From NCBI RefSeq assembly GCF_904846235.1, contig NZ_CAJGZN010000005.1:124001-188000 (forward strand): a stretch of DNA of 64,000 bases, read 5' to 3'. The stretch is from Psychrobacter immobilis (GTDB taxonomy: Bacteria; Pseudomonadota; Gammaproteobacteria; Pseudomonadales; Moraxellaceae). Positions within the stretch are counted from its first letter, which is position 1; each line of letters starts with the position of its first letter. This document shows, piece by piece, positions 1 through 9,013 of this stretch. A model generated the notes under the pieces. The model searched no databases. It had not been told where the DNA came from and was given only the letters and a program-made list of their open reading frames with translations. Made by a program: the position numbers and the translations under genes.

Positions 1-277
1 TCAAACTGTAAGTATGTTCAGGAAAGCCATAATAATCATAAATGAGATCAGGTTGCTTACTAGCGGTGATACTAAATTCAGCTGTCTGCCAATGTGCACT
101 AATGATTAAGATAGCCTTTGGTCGCTCAGGCAAACGAGCAGAAATGCTCTTTAAAAACGTTGCCATCTCATACCACGTATCCGCTGGTTGCCAATCCATG
201 AAAAAGCACGGCCCTGCACCATGCGGTATAAACAATACAGGCTGGCTAACTGACTCATTAGATAGAAGTGTTATCAT
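1..277 (-). CDS. DODA-type extradiol ring-opening dioxygenase (YgiD-like), C-terminus beyond window
   Basis: Reading the minus strand from the ATG at 277 gives 92 codons running off the window edge with no stop. The N-terminus has the family's metal-site signatures: a PHGAGP motif with His19, SAHW with His62, then YDYYGFPEHTY. These match class III extradiol / 4,5-DOPA dioxygenase-like enzymes, which bind a divalent metal and cleave or process aromatic diols. It lies downstream of doxX on the same strand, and a divergent LysR regulator sits beyond. The substrate cannot be predicted. The family call is from visible motifs; only the first third of the protein is present. Confidence 0.8.
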   Translation of the reverse strand, partial: MITLLSNESVSQPVLFIPHGAGPCFFMDWQPADTWYEMATFLKSISARLPERPKAILIISAHWQTAEFSITASKQPDLIYDYYGFPEHTYSL

Positions 278-319
278 GGCTTTCCCCTTGTTGCTTTTCT
301 TAAATGGCTCTAATTAAAC

Positions 320-348
320 AGCTTTATTCACGAAAATTGAATAAAGCT
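320..348. other. perfect 10-bp hairpin between doxX and the dioxygenase gene
   Basis: AGCTTTATTC at 320-329 is exactly complementary to GAATAAAGCT at 339-348 with a 9-base loop. There is no strong T-run on either side, so it may be a weak or partial terminator, or a processing hairpin within the doxX-dioxygenase unit. Confidence 0.4.
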
Positions 349-365
349 ATTTACAACTATAAAAC

Positions 366-812
366 CTATCCTAATTTTTCTGACAATACCTTATCCATAC
401 TGAAGGAACCGCCACCTTGGATGGCTAGAGCAAGCGAAGCCACCATCAATGTTAGCGCGTATTCATAACCACCATTATCAGCGAACAGCCCATTACTGAT
501 ATGGACAGAAAAAATAGCCACCAACATGGTAAAAGCTGCGGCTAAAGCGGCCGGTCTGGTTAGCAAACCTAATACCATAGCCAGACCACCGAAGAACTCA
601 GCACCGCCTGCGAGTATTGCCATCAGGTAGCCAGGCTCCATACCCATACTGCTTAACCATTGAGCCGTACCTGCCAGTCCGTTACCACCGAACCAACCAA
701 ATAATTTTTGGGCGCCATGGGCTGCTAAAATTAGGCCAACGGGTACACGAAGAACTAAGGCCGCTGCTCCAGCTTTTGATGTCAAAATAGTATTTAATAG
801 TGATGATTTCAT
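366..812 (-). CDS. DoxX family membrane protein
   Basis: A 148-residue hydrophobic protein with four predicted membrane segments. It has the DoxX hallmark RVPVGLILAAHGAQKLFGWFGG near residues 22-43 and an acidic GGAEFFGG turn near 69-76. DoxX/YphA-type proteins are small inner-membrane proteins, often found beside pirins, ring-cleavage-type dioxygenases and LysR regulators, and are linked in some bacteria to thiol or oxidative-stress handling. Here it precedes the DODA-type dioxygenase on the same strand and is divergent from a LysR gene, so the LysR protein probably regulates the pair (inference). Length is normal for the family. Confidence 0.88.
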   Translation of the reverse strand: MKSSLLNTILTSKAGAAALVLRVPVGLILAAHGAQKLFGWFGGNGLAGTAQWLSSMGMEPGYLMAILAGGAEFFGGLAMVLGLLTRPAALAAAFTMLVAIFSVHISNGLFADNGGYEYALTLMVASLALAIQGGGSFSMDKVLSEKLG

Positions 813-973
813 TGATGCTCACTCCATAACGTATGATTAGAATAAATAGTGTCGAAAATGATATAGGCACACTTTACTATCAACGCTATAAAAGAGTAAG
901 ATCAGTTATATTGAATAATTATCAACATACTGTTTATAATGGATTTGATATCGAGAGAATTATAGGGACAGAT

Positions 974-1882
974 ATGGATAGAATCGATGCCATGCGTGCT
1001 TTTGTCGCGGTAGTGACAGAAGGCAGCTTTAGTAAGGCGGCAATTACGATGCAGCTCTCGCCGCAGCTAGTAAGCAAGTATGTAGCAAAGCTAGAGGAGG
1101 AACTACATACTCGCCTGCTCAACCGTACTACACGCAAAGTCAGCCTGACAGAAGCTGGCAGTCAATACTTTACACACGCGCAGCAGATTTTATTGAGTAT
1201 TGATGAGATGGCATCGCAGTTAGGCGGCTTACAGCAGCATCCCAAAGGCGTCCTGCGCATCAGTGCGCCCGTCTCCTTTGCCTTAAAGCATATGGCAAAA
1301 CTCATCACTGATTTTCAGGAGCGCTATCCGTCAGTTACCGTTGATCTGCAGTTGAGTGATCGAAAAGTAGATATCGTTGAAGAAGGGTTTGATATTGCCC
1401 TGCGTATCGGACAGCTCCAAAGCTCATCGCTTATCGCCAAGCAGATTGCTCCGATTCGCGTGGTGCTATGCGCCTCGCCTGAGTACCTCAAAGCTCATGG
1501 CACCCCTAAGCAACTTGAGGATTTAGAGTCGCATCGCTATTTGCATTATAGCTATATGAATGTAGAAACTAAGGGTCAAATCTACAAATACCTAAAGACC
1601 AAACAATTCAAAGAACGTAGCGTTTTCCATAGTAATAATGGTGACGTACTCGTTGAAGCAGCTATTGCAGGCGGAGGATTGATATTACAGCCAACTTTTA
1701 TTGCTAGCGAAGCATTAAGTACTGGTAAGTTGGTTGTAGTGTTGCCAGAATATGAACCTAGCCCTTTGGGGTTGTATGCAGTCTATGCCCATAGAAAACT
1801 ACTACCTCACAAAGTCAGATGCTTTATCGACTTTATGACCAACTACTATCGCACGCCGCCGTATTGGGATGAGAATATATAG
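974..1882 (+). CDS. LysR-family transcriptional regulator
   Basis: A 302-residue LysR-type regulator. The N-terminal winged helix-turn-helix reads MDRIDAMRAFVAVVTEGSFSKAA and is followed by RLLNRTTRKVSLTEAG and an effector-binding LysR_substrate domain. An upstream in-frame ATG at 833 exists, but the ATG at 974 is preferred: it begins exactly where LysR proteins normally begin and has a purine-rich stretch just upstream. The extra 47 residues encoded from 833 look non-coding. The gene is divergent from doxX and the dioxygenase, so these are its likely targets. The subfamily resembles DhcR/YhjC-type regulators; the inducer is unknown. Confidence 0.88.
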   Translation: MDRIDAMRAFVAVVTEGSFSKAAITMQLSPQLVSKYVAKLEEELHTRLLNRTTRKVSLTEAGSQYFTHAQQILLSIDEMASQLGGLQQHPKGVLRISAPVSFALKHMAKLITDFQERYPSVTVDLQLSDRKVDIVEEGFDIALRIGQLQSSSLIAKQIAPIRVVLCASPEYLKAHGTPKQLEDLESHRYLHYSYMNVETKGQIYKYLKTKQFKERSVFHSNNGDVLVEAAIAGGGLILQPTFIASEALSTGKLVVVLPEYEPSPLGLYAVYAHRKLLPHKVRCFIDFMTNYYRTPPYWDENI

Positions 1883-1902
1883 CTCTAAATATAGAGAAAT
1901 AA

Positions 1903-1934
1903 AAAAGCCACGACACATTATGTATCGTAGCTTT
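1903..1934 (-). terminator. intrinsic terminator for the NADAR-type gene, possibly bidirectional
   Basis: Read on the minus strand, a GAAAGCTACGA...TCGTGGCTTTTTT stem is followed by a T-run. It lies between the convergent LysR gene (ends 1882) and the minus-strand gene starting its stop codon at 1970. Confidence 0.6.
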
Positions 1935-1969
1935 CGGTTCAAGCAAACTTAAGCGATCTAATTTGACGA

Positions 1970-2683
1970 TTAGATCCAACCTTCTTCTAATAGGTGCTCA
2001 GTATTGCTGATTTTAAAATTATTGCATAAGTCATAGAATGCCATTGGGTCTTCAACATTATCGAGCAATTCTCGTTTATGCAGCGCCACAAATAACGCTA
2101 ACGCATACGCCGCGCTATGAATAGATTTTTTAGGATTAAAGGTAATATCAGTGAAGCCCTGATATTGAATCACTTCTTCATGCAGCTGAGGATTTTGCTT
2201 GAGCGCATTCACGTACAGCCAATCATAAAATGTCGTTAAGGGCTCTACGCCCCATTCCATTCCAAAGTAATTGTAGCCAATGAGCTCGCCCGAAGTCATC
2301 AATCGCTCATCCTTTCGGGCTTGTCTTGGCGGCGCAGTCAGCAAATCCGTGTAAGGACCACCATCTTCAAAAACCATACTGGCTTGAAAAGCATTTTCGA
2401 CACTATATGGATTGTCATCATGCTCATCAGTAATTTTTAAGCTAAACGGGCTTAATGGAAAACTCAGCTTATTACCAGATTTGCTAGACAGCTCTAACAC
2501 ATGCTTAAACCCATACTTTTTACGAATGACTTGTTGTAAGTCATTGATGGATTTTTTCTTTTGTCTGGTCGCAAATCCCACATGCCGCTCAAACATAACC
2601 ATATCCGTTTTTACCAAATTGTCACTGTTGACTTTGGGCATGAATACAGGTCTTTGTTCTATCGTATTTGGTACTTCTTCCAT
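1970..2683 (-). CDS. NADAR-type protein of the DarT1-associated antitoxin family (orphan)
   Basis: A 237-residue soluble protein. Its core (SVENAFQAS, VFEDGGPYTDLL, FYDWLYVNAL, FTDITFNPKKSI) matches what I recall of the NADAR family paired with DarT1 ADP-ribosyltransferase toxins. NADAR domains remove ADP-ribose from nucleic acids. No DarT1 (DUF4433) gene is present: neighbours are LysR on one side and copA on the other. The ATG at 2683 (MEEVPN...) is preferred over the ATG at 2704 because AAGG lies about 10 bases upstream. Function as an orphan is inference; it may be a domesticated antitoxin or nucleic-acid de-ADP-ribosylase. Confidence 0.65.
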   Translation of the reverse strand: MEEVPNTIEQRPVFMPKVNSDNLVKTDMVMFERHVGFATRQKKKSINDLQQVIRKKYGFKHVLELSSKSGNKLSFPLSPFSLKITDEHDDNPYSVENAFQASMVFEDGGPYTDLLTAPPRQARKDERLMTSGELIGYNYFGMEWGVEPLTTFYDWLYVNALKQNPQLHEEVIQYQGFTDITFNPKKSIHSAAYALALFVALHKRELLDNVEDPMAFYDLCNNFKISNTEHLLEEGWI

Positions 2684-3031
2684 AGTGATGTGCCTTAATA
2701 TCAATGGTCTTGTATAAATGTTTTATGTTAACGGTGCTGATATCACCTGCTATTGACGTTGTACTCTGTCATTGCTAGCAGCATTTCTTATTATTGGTAT
2801 TTTCTTCGCTAGCAGTCAAATACAGTGAATTGATCTAGAGCTATCGAGAGTTATCGAACCCTATCAGCGCTCGCTGGGCAGTTTATCTTATTATCAGTCA
2901 TTTATCCTGCCCTATTTTAGAATTAATGCCGCCATACCTTCAACAATAAACCATAATCGAGCTATTTTGTATTCAACGATAAATATAAGACGCTACTATA
3001 AACGGGTTTAAAAGTATTTAAAGAAATCTGC
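2684..3031. other. intergenic region between NADAR gene and copA
   Basis: About 430 bases separate the two divergent genes. Apart from the CueR operator and promoter at its right end, I see no ORF, RNA gene or repeat in it. Confidence 0.5.
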
Positions 3032-3062
3032 TTGACCTTACCATGATGTCAACCTATATGCT
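3032..3062 (+). promoter_or_regulatory. CueR-type operator/promoter of copA
   Basis: A -35 hexamer TTGACC at 3032-3037 and a -10 hexamer TATGCT at 3057-3062 are separated by 19 bases, the over-long spacer typical of MerR-family promoters. The spacer carries the dyad TTGAC...GTCAA (3032-3036 and 3048-3052). The sequence resembles copper-responsive CueR operators. The cognate regulator is encoded just downstream of copA. Confidence 0.85.
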
Positions 3063-3119
3063 GTCACTATAGATTTGAAAATAAGATTAAAAATATAGTT
3101 AAAAACGACAGAGGTTGTT

Positions 3120-5582
3120 ATGAAAACAAAAAATACTAAAGCCCCTATTTATCAAGAAATACTGAGCATTGAAGGCATGAGTTGCGCGTCTTGTGTTGGG
3201 CGTATCGAAAAACAATTAAAAAATATTGAGCATGTTGAAAATGCCGAGGTAAACCTTGCCACTGAACAGGCGACTGTTTACTCATCTCAGCCTTTAGATG
3301 TAGCCCAGTTAAACAAAGCGGTAGAGCGCGCAGGTTATAAGGTGACTGAAACCAAGCCTATCGAGCTATCTATAGAAGGCATGAGCTGTGCCTCTTGCGT
3401 TGGACGAGTAGAAAAATCCTTGGCCAAAGTCGCTGGCGTGCAACAAGCTACTGTAAACCTTGCGACTGAACGCGCTTGGATTAAAGGCGATGCTCAAATA
3501 CAAACGAGCGACTTAATTGAGGCCGTTAAAAAAGCGGGCTACGAGGCCAAACTGGTAGAACAAGATCAAAGTGATCGACAAGATAAAAAAGCCTCAGAGC
3601 AAAATCAGCTTAAACGAGATTTAGGGCTTTCTGCGCTGTTGTCACTGCCCGTATTCATTCTAGCAATGGGCTCGCATATGATTCCAGCCTTTCATATGTG
3701 GGTAGTGAATAACCTCGGCACTCAGCAAAGTTGGCTGATACAGTTTGTCTTGACCACACTGGTACTACTCTTTCCAGGTCAACGCTTTTATCAAAAAGGC
3801 GTGCCAGCCTTATTGCGTTTTGCGCCAGATATGAATTCGCTAGTGGCGATTGGTACCGTCGCAGCATATGGCTTTTCTCTCATAGCGACCTTTATCCCGC
3901 AAGCGTTACCTGAAGGCACGGTGCACGTCTATTACGAAGCCGCTGCTATGATTGTGAGCTTGATTTTATTAGGACGCTATTTTGAAGCAAAGGCTAAAGG
4001 TCGTACTTCTGGGGCCATTCAGCATTTAGTGGGCATGCAGGCAAAAACGGCCCGTGTACATCAAGATGGCAAAGTCATTGAGGTCCCTGTAGAAGATGTC
4101 ACCGCACAAATGATCGTTGAGATTCGCCCAGGAGAGCGTGTGCCTATCGATGGCGAGGTGGTTGACGGTCACAGTTATATTGATGAATCTATGATTACTG
4201 GTGAACCTGTTCCTGTGAAAAAACAAGCAGGCGATCAAGTGGTCGGCGGTACTATCAATCAAAACGGTACCGTGAATATTCGAGCAACGGCCATTGGTGA
4301 AGATTCGGTATTGGCGCAAATCATTCGTATGGTAGAACAAGCCCAAGGCTCTAAATTACCAATTCAAGCATTGGTGGATAAAGTCACCCTGTGGTTTGTA
4401 CCAGCGGTGATGTTTTTATCAGCATTGACCTTTATAGTTTGGTTGATTTTTGGCCCTGACCCTGCCTTGACCTTTGGCTTAATCAATGCGGTTGCCGTGC
4501 TCATTGTGGCCTGCCCTTGTGCAATGGGATTGGCCACTCCCACCTCTATTATGGTCGGTACGGGTCGTGGCGCCGAATTGGGTGTGCTATTCCGTAAAGG
4601 TGAAGCGCTACAAATGCTTCAGGACGTGAGCGTGGTTGCCGTTGATAAAACAGGCACATTGACTGAAGGCAAACCTACGTTAACGGATTTCCAAGTCCAA
4701 AAAGGGTTTGAGAAAGAACAAGTCCTACGTGTGGTGGCATCGGTTGAAGCAAAATCTGAGCATCCAATTGCCTTAGCCATTGTACAAGCCGCAGAACAAC
4801 AGAATATTCAACTGCTGCCTATCACTGACTTTGAGGCGATGACAGGTTTGGGTATCCAAGCAAACGTGGCAGGCCAAGTGATTCATATTGGCGCGGATCG
4901 TTATATGCAACAATTGGGGCTTGATGTTGCGCCTTTTGCACAAGATGCGCTACGTTTGGGACAAGAAGGTAAAACCCCACTCTATGTATCGATTGACCAG
5001 CAATTGGCTGCTATCATCGCCGTTGCCGACCCTATTAAAGAGACGACTCATGCCGCCATCGCCGCACTACATCAGTTGGGCTTAAAAGTGGCCATGATTA
5101 CAGGTGATAATCGCCATACCGCCCAAGCGATTGCCACAAAATTGAATATCGATCAGGTAGTAGCAGAAGTATTACCTGAAGGAAAAGTGGATGCAATACG
5201 CCAGTTGCAAGAGCAATATGGCCGAGTGGCATTTGTTGGTGACGGTATCAATGATGCCCCTGCATTGGCTCAATCTGATGTTGGATTGGCCATTGGTACA
5301 GGCACAGACGTGGCGATTGAGGCGGCTGAAGTGGTGCTAATGTCAGGTAGTCTGCAAGGCGTTCCTACTGCGATTGCCTTGAGTAAAGCTACCATCAGTA
5401 ATATCAAACAAAATCTGGCTTGGGCATTTATTTATAATATTGCCTTGATTCCGATTGCCGCAGGTGTCTTGTATCCCGCATTTGGTATCCTGCTCTCACC
5501 CATTTTTGCGGCAGGCGCCATGGCACTGTCTTCTATTTTCGTATTGGGTAATGCGTTACGCCTCAAGTACTTTAAAGTATAG
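3120..5582 (+). CDS. copA: Cu(I)-exporting P1B-type ATPase CopA
   Basis: An 820-residue P-type ATPase that exports Cu(I) from the cytoplasm. Two N-terminal heavy-metal-binding domains each carry GMSCASC (Cys22/Cys25 and Cys90/Cys93). Other signatures: the actuator TGEPVP, the membrane metal site CPC at 465-467, the phosphorylation motif DKTGT with Asp509, and the hinge GDGINDAP. Eight membrane segments are expected for the family. The gene follows a CueR-type promoter and is followed at about 100 bp by cueR, forming a self-contained copper-resistance module. Length and motifs are complete. Confidence 0.97.
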   Translation: MKTKNTKAPIYQEILSIEGMSCASCVGRIEKQLKNIEHVENAEVNLATEQATVYSSQPLDVAQLNKAVERAGYKVTETKPIELSIEGMSCASCVGRVEKSLAKVAGVQQATVNLATERAWIKGDAQIQTSDLIEAVKKAGYEAKLVEQDQSDRQDKKASEQNQLKRDLGLSALLSLPVFILAMGSHMIPAFHMWVVNNLGTQQSWLIQFVLTTLVLLFPGQRFYQKGVPALLRFAPDMNSLVAIGTVAAYGFSLIATFIPQALPEGTVHVYYEAAAMIVSLILLGRYFEAKAKGRTSGAIQHLVGMQAKTARVHQDGKVIEVPVEDVTAQMIVEIRPGERVPIDGEVVDGHSYIDESMITGEPVPVKKQAGDQVVGGTINQNGTVNIRATAIGEDSVLAQIIRMVEQAQGSKLPIQALVDKVTLWFVPAVMFLSALTFIVWLIFGPDPALTFGLINAVAVLIVACPCAMGLATPTSIMVGTGRGAELGVLFRKGEALQMLQDVSVVAVDKTGTLTEGKPTLTDFQVQKGFEKEQVLRVVASVEAKSEHPIALAIVQAAEQQNIQLLPITDFEAMTGLGIQANVAGQVIHIGADRYMQQLGLDVAPFAQDALRLGQEGKTPLYVSIDQQLAAIIAVADPIKETTHAAIAALHQLGLKVAMITGDNRHTAQAIATKLNIDQVVAEVLPEGKVDAIRQLQEQYGRVAFVGDGINDAPALAQSDVGLAIGTGTDVAIEAAEVVLMSGSLQGVPTAIALSKATISNIKQNLAWAFIYNIALIPIAAGVLYPAFGILLSPIFAAGAMALSSIFVLGNALRLKYFKV

Positions 5583-5688
5583 TCAGCGAACTACTAAACC
5601 GCTACAGAGTAAATATAGAATCGTAAAGGATATCCATATAGGGTTTAAACATTAATGCTTAAGCCCTTTCTAGGTTAGGAGGAAAAAT

Positions 5689-6081
5689 ATGAATATTGGT
5701 CAAGCATCCAAAAAATCCGGCATCTCTACCAAAATGATTCGCTACTATGAACAGATTGGCTTGCTAGAAACAGTCAATCGGTCGAACTCAGGTTATCGCT
5801 TGTATTCTAAAGACGATATAGACGACTTATGCTTTTTAAGACATTCTCGTGACTTGGGATTCTCATCCAAGCAAATGAAAGAGTTACTGTATTTGCGCAA
5901 AAATGCCAACCGTCAGAGTGCAGATGTTAAGCAACTGACACAAGAGCATATTGAAACGCTAAACCAAAAAATTGCCCAATTGCAAGAGATGGTCAATTCG
6001 CTACAGAACTCTTTTGATCATTGTGCAGGCGATGATAATGCAGACTGCGCTATTCTGGATGATCTTGGGCAAGCTAAATAG
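5689..6081 (+). CDS. cueR: Cu(I)-responsive MerR-family regulator CueR
   Basis: A 130-residue MerR-family activator with an N-terminal winged helix (MNIGQASKKSGISTKMIRYYEQIGLL) and a dimerisation coiled coil. The C-terminal loop carries Cys112 and Cys120, the same positions as the Cu(I)-binding cysteines of E. coli CueR. A strong AGGAGG ribosome-binding site precedes the ATG. It lies immediately downstream of copA and should act on the 19-bp-spacer promoter at 3032-3062. Confidence 0.95.
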   Translation: MNIGQASKKSGISTKMIRYYEQIGLLETVNRSNSGYRLYSKDDIDDLCFLRHSRDLGFSSKQMKELLYLRKNANRQSADVKQLTQEHIETLNQKIAQLQEMVNSLQNSFDHCAGDDNADCAILDDLGQAK

Positions 6082-6244
6082 AGCTCTTAACGAGCATCTC
6101 CTAATGTAGAAGGCGTTAAAATGTCAGGTCATGCTGTTTTGCACAACTAAAATAAAAGTAAATATTCATACTGTTCAAGTATTGACGGTCAGCTTAGTGC
6201 CCATAGTAGTCGGTGGTAACACAGTCATAAGTTGTGAGTATTAT

Positions 6245-6314
6245 CTGGCTCAAATGTGTAGTGGAGCAGAACCGAGAAAACTGTTAGCAGTTCCGCTTCA
6301 AATGCTTGTTATAT
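6245..6314 (-). other. degenerate attC-like site after the HEPN-motif cassette
   Basis: On the minus strand the gene's stop codon lies inside ATAACAAGC, the usual 5' end of an attC site. An imperfect L''/L' hairpin follows (AGCGGAAC at about 6299-6292 pairing with GTTCTGCT). The expected GTTRRRY 3' core is not clear; a GATAATAC sequence lies near where it should be. Read as a decayed or partial attC. Confidence 0.5.
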
Positions 6315-6890
6315 CCCGTTTTTAATAGACTCTACTTGTGTGTTTAATATATTCCGCATCATTATAAGCGAGAACTTTACGCCATCTTTTTCGGAAAGAA
6401 TCTCGCTTAAATATATTTTTTTATCATCATATTGTTCTGGAAAATTGATACTTATATATGTCATTTTTTTCTTCTCAGCTTCCCAGAATCTATACTTTAT
6501 TTCGGTATGACCAGCGTACTTTTGGAGAAAGCGATCAATGGTTAACCCTTCTTTTTGCCAATTTACTAAGCCTTTTGTTAACCAAACCTCATTCCAACTC
6601 TCAAACAAGGGAAAGTGAGCAAAAGTATTTCTAATAAATTTAAACAATGGGCCACCAATTTCAGATTCCATTGGAGGTCTTTGTTTCTTAATTGCCTCAA
6701 GAACATACTTAAAGGGCTCATAAGCTAGTAACTCTGCATAAACTGAAAATAGGTTAATCACTTTGCTAAAACGATACCAGTCTTCTTGTTCCCAAAATGA
6801 GTCTTCAATTATTTCATCGGCAAGATCATAAAACCTATTGTAAGCAAGGCTTAAAAAAACTTCTTCTTGTGATGTAGGTCGCAAATTCAT
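6309..6890 (-). CDS. cassette-borne protein of unknown family with a HEPN-type Rx4H motif
   Basis: A 193-residue, mostly helical, charged protein that I do not recognise as a named family. Residues 86-92 read IRNTFAH, so Arg87 and His92 fit the Rx4-6H catalytic motif of HEPN RNases, with the usual polar residue after Arg. It has no signal peptide or membrane segment. TAGGAG precedes the start. The gene sits between two attC-like sites on the same strand with its stop inside the downstream site, as in an integron gene cassette, and has no visible promoter. A defence or toxin role is inference; the motif could be chance. Confidence 0.7.
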   Translation of the reverse strand: MNLRPTSQEEVFLSLAYNRFYDLADEIIEDSFWEQEDWYRFSKVINLFSVYAELLAYEPFKYVLEAIKKQRPPMESEIGGPLFKFIRNTFAHFPLFESWNEVWLTKGLVNWQKEGLTIDRFLQKYAGHTEIKYRFWEAEKKKMTYISINFPEQYDDKKIYLSEILSEKDGVKFSLIMMRNILNTQVESIKNGI

Positions 6891-6909
6891 GAAAGAGAAC
6901 TCCTAGAAA

Positions 6910-7002
6910 CATAACGCCGGGTTAAACTGCAAAAAACGTGTGTTAGCATTTTGAGCGAAGCCGAACCAACTTTTTTATTTCCGTTTAAACTGCTTGTTAT
7001 AT
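6910..7002 (-). repeat. integron attC site
   Basis: Read on the minus strand, the 93-bp quasi-palindrome starts ATATAACAAGCAGTTTAAAC and ends GTTTAACCCGGCGTTATG. The outer arms (TAACAAGC/GGCGTTAT and AGTTTAAAC/GTTTAACC) are complementary with the few mismatches expected in attC, and a TTCGGCTTCGCTC stretch lies in the middle. It falls exactly between the stop of the DUF1272 gene and the start of the next gene, in the same orientation as both. Confidence 0.78.
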
Positions 7003-7013
7003 AAATGTATTAA

Positions 7014-7322
7014 TCATCGATCTTCAGGTTTTGTGTGTTTAACTTTTGCTGAGAACTCTTTAAGTTCTTCAATGCTATATTTGGTATGTACTCTTTCAAT
7101 TGAAGGAGGCTGATGGTTGATACTTAAACCTATACGTCTAGCCATTTTAGGTCGAATAGGTCGAGGAACAAAACCACCGCCACAATTTGGGCATACATTT
7201 TCTAGTATTTCATTTACACATGTGACGCAAAAAGTGCATTCGTATGTGCAAATCATTGCTTCGGTAGAATCTGGTACTAAGTCTTTATCACAACATTCAC
7301 AATTAGGTCTAATTTCCAGCAT
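7014..7322 (-). CDS. DUF1272 zinc-ribbon protein in an integron-type cassette
   Basis: A 102-residue protein whose first 55 residues match the DUF1272 family (MLEIRPNCECCDKDL, CTYECTFCVTC, VCPNCGGGFVPRPIRP). Nine cysteines (8, 10, 11, 25, 29, 32, 35, 44, 47) suggest two zinc sites. The C-terminal 45 residues are basic and less conserved. GGAG precedes the ATG by 7 bases. The gene is followed 12 bases downstream by an attC site. The molecular role of the family is unknown. There is no promoter of its own that I can see. Confidence 0.85.
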   Translation of the reverse strand: MLEIRPNCECCDKDLVPDSTEAMICTYECTFCVTCVNEILENVCPNCGGGFVPRPIRPKMARRIGLSINHQPPSIERVHTKYSIEELKEFSAKVKHTKPEDR

Positions 7323-7637
7323 ATATCAACTCCATTTTAATTCACCTAGGGCTTAATTCTTGGGTTGCAGAGCGCAATTCGTGTTGCAGCCCATAGCAGT
7401 TACTTGTCATATTTTGATGCCTACCAATTAATGATTAATGGCAAAACTGGTCGTAAGTCTTCAGATAATCCACTACGCTTATTATCAGGAGATCTCAACT
7501 TTCTTGCTAGCCCATTATTCGATTCTTTACTATCACGTACGTATAGTATTTCGAGAATTTTAGCCCGCGCCTATGCGGATTAGACTAGCAGAAAATCTAA
7601 CTAGTATGAATTGATTATAAAATTTCTGCTTAGGCTA
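7323..7637. other. intergenic region upstream of the cassette genes
   Basis: No integrase or convincing attI is present. GGGTTGCA at about 7363 and TGCAGCCC at about 7386 can pair with one G-T, giving a hairpin that might be a third, decayed attC. A plus-strand 72-codon reading frame at 7365-7583 has no recognisable domain or ribosome-binding site and is not called. Confidence 0.35.
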
Positions 7638-8549
7638 TTATTTTATACTTCCTACTTTTATCCTCTCAACCAAGAAATCGACGGCGGCTTTTACCTTAGG
7701 CACTAGATAGCGCTGCTTTTGATACAGCAGATATACGGCCATATCAGCATGCTGCGTGATTGCTAATGGATGCTCAAATTTAATCTCTTGCAATGCCCCT
7801 GACTCAAGATATGAGGATAGTGCCCACCTTGTTGACATCAAAATCCCTTCACCATCACAAGCCTTTTTGGCTAGCCATGGTCCATTGTTTGAAATTGCCA
7901 CTGCTGGCCCTGAGACATCATGCCACTGATCGTCCACATAGCAGAGCCAAGGCGTTGGCCCGTTTGGTGCTTTGAAATACAGGCCTTTATGTTCCTTTAA
8001 TGCCATCACATGACTAGGTTCGCCATGCATCTTTAAATAACTGGGCGACGCAACCGGTATAAAGCCATTGTCCATGAGCCTAATAGCAATCACGTGCTCA
8101 TTTGGCGCATAACCACCGCGAATCGCAATATCGACATCGTCACGTCCCAATGCGGATAATTCATCACTGAGACTGACATCTAGCACAATCTCTGGATACA
8201 ACTCACCAAACTCATCCAACAGTGGTAGCAGTATTTTTTCACCAAAACCCACCATAGAGCTGACGCGTAACCGTCCCATCGGCGTCGTTTGATAACTGCG
8301 TACTGTTTCTTTGCTTTGCTCGAGCCGATCCAATATTTGCTGCATATCGTCATAATAAACCTGCCCTACTTCGGTCAATTTAACGATTCGAGTCGAGCGC
8401 TTTAACAGTGTCGCGCCCAAGCTCTTTTCTAAATCAGATACTCGTCTTGACAGTGAGGATGGTGGCACTTTGAATGCATTTGCTGCTTTAGTAAAACTGC
8501 CCGTTTCTACGACTTTGCTAAAATACTTAATGGCACGTAATTGATCCAA
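7638..8549 (-). CDS. LysR-family transcriptional regulator
   Basis: A LysR-type regulator with helix-turn-helix LDQLRAIKYFSKVVETGSFTKAANAF and a PBP-like effector domain. The reading frame opens at an ATG at 8582. A TTG at 8549 is preferred because GGAGAGG lies 4-11 bases upstream and it yields the usual 303-residue LysR protein beginning (M)DQLRAIKYF. The gene is divergent from the GST gene at 9014, its probable target, although a MITE now lies between them. Inducer unknown. Confidence 0.85.
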   Translation of the reverse strand: MDQLRAIKYFSKVVETGSFTKAANAFKVPPSSLSRRVSDLEKSLGATLLKRSTRIVKLTEVGQVYYDDMQQILDRLEQSKETVRSYQTTPMGRLRVSSMVGFGEKILLPLLDEFGELYPEIVLDVSLSDELSALGRDDVDIAIRGGYAPNEHVIAIRLMDNGFIPVASPSYLKMHGEPSHVMALKEHKGLYFKAPNGPTPWLCYVDDQWHDVSGPAVAISNNGPWLAKKACDGEGILMSTRWALSSYLESGALQEIKFEHPLAITQHADMAVYLLYQKQRYLVPKVKAAVDFLVERIKVGSIK

Positions 8550-8670
8550 CTGACCTCTCCATTTAGATGAATATGTGAGCATTTTCGCTTTATTATTGTC
8601 TTAAAAGCAATAGTGATTCACGTTATTCCTTATATATAACCACATTAAAACCAGTAATAATGTGTTTAAC

Positions 8671-8954
8671 TTAGGGCGTGCTTGATATTCGACCATGGCA
8701 CTGACAGAGACTATTTTTTGCCACTTCATTGTTAAAACATAGACGCTTAGAATGACTAAACTTACTATTTTTAACGTCGAACTGTCTAAAAAATAGTCCT
8801 GTCTCCTTCTGTTTATATTGGAGCTGATGCTAAAACTGCCCCATACTGTGTTGTAAATCTAGTTAAGGCACGAGCATTACCGTCGTTTTACGCCTTGTCT
8901 GGAACCGTTTTAGCAATCAGCAGTGCCTATTTGTGAATATCAAACACGCCCTAA
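8671..8954. mobile_element. MITE of about 280 bp with 18-bp terminal inverted repeats
   Basis: AGGGCGTGCTTGATATTC at 8673-8690 is the inverted copy, with one mismatch, of GAATATCAAACACGCCCT at 8935-8952. A TA/TTA dinucleotide flanks both ends. A second, inner inverted repeat (GACAGAGACTATTTTTT at 8703-8719 against 8789-8806) lies inside. No ORF fits a transposase, so this is a non-autonomous element. It occupies most of the 8550-9013 gap between the LysR gene and its divergent neighbour. Confidence 0.8.
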
Positions 8955-9013
8955 ACGTTGCAATGAAAACACGATTAAAAATAACTTTTACGTCAACAAT
9001 GGAAGAATGACTT

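Noticed and set aside
42..317. 91-codon plus-strand frame at the window start
   Set aside because: It is opposite the minus-strand DODA-type dioxygenase, which has clear family motifs.
6131..6325. 64-codon plus-strand frame downstream of cueR
   Set aside because: Overlaps the attC-like site and has no ribosome-binding site or recognisable domain.
7362..7400. Hairpin GGGTTGCA...TGCAGCCC as a third attC
   Set aside because: Only the inner arms pair; the required outer core sites are not clear, so it is mentioned only in the gap description.
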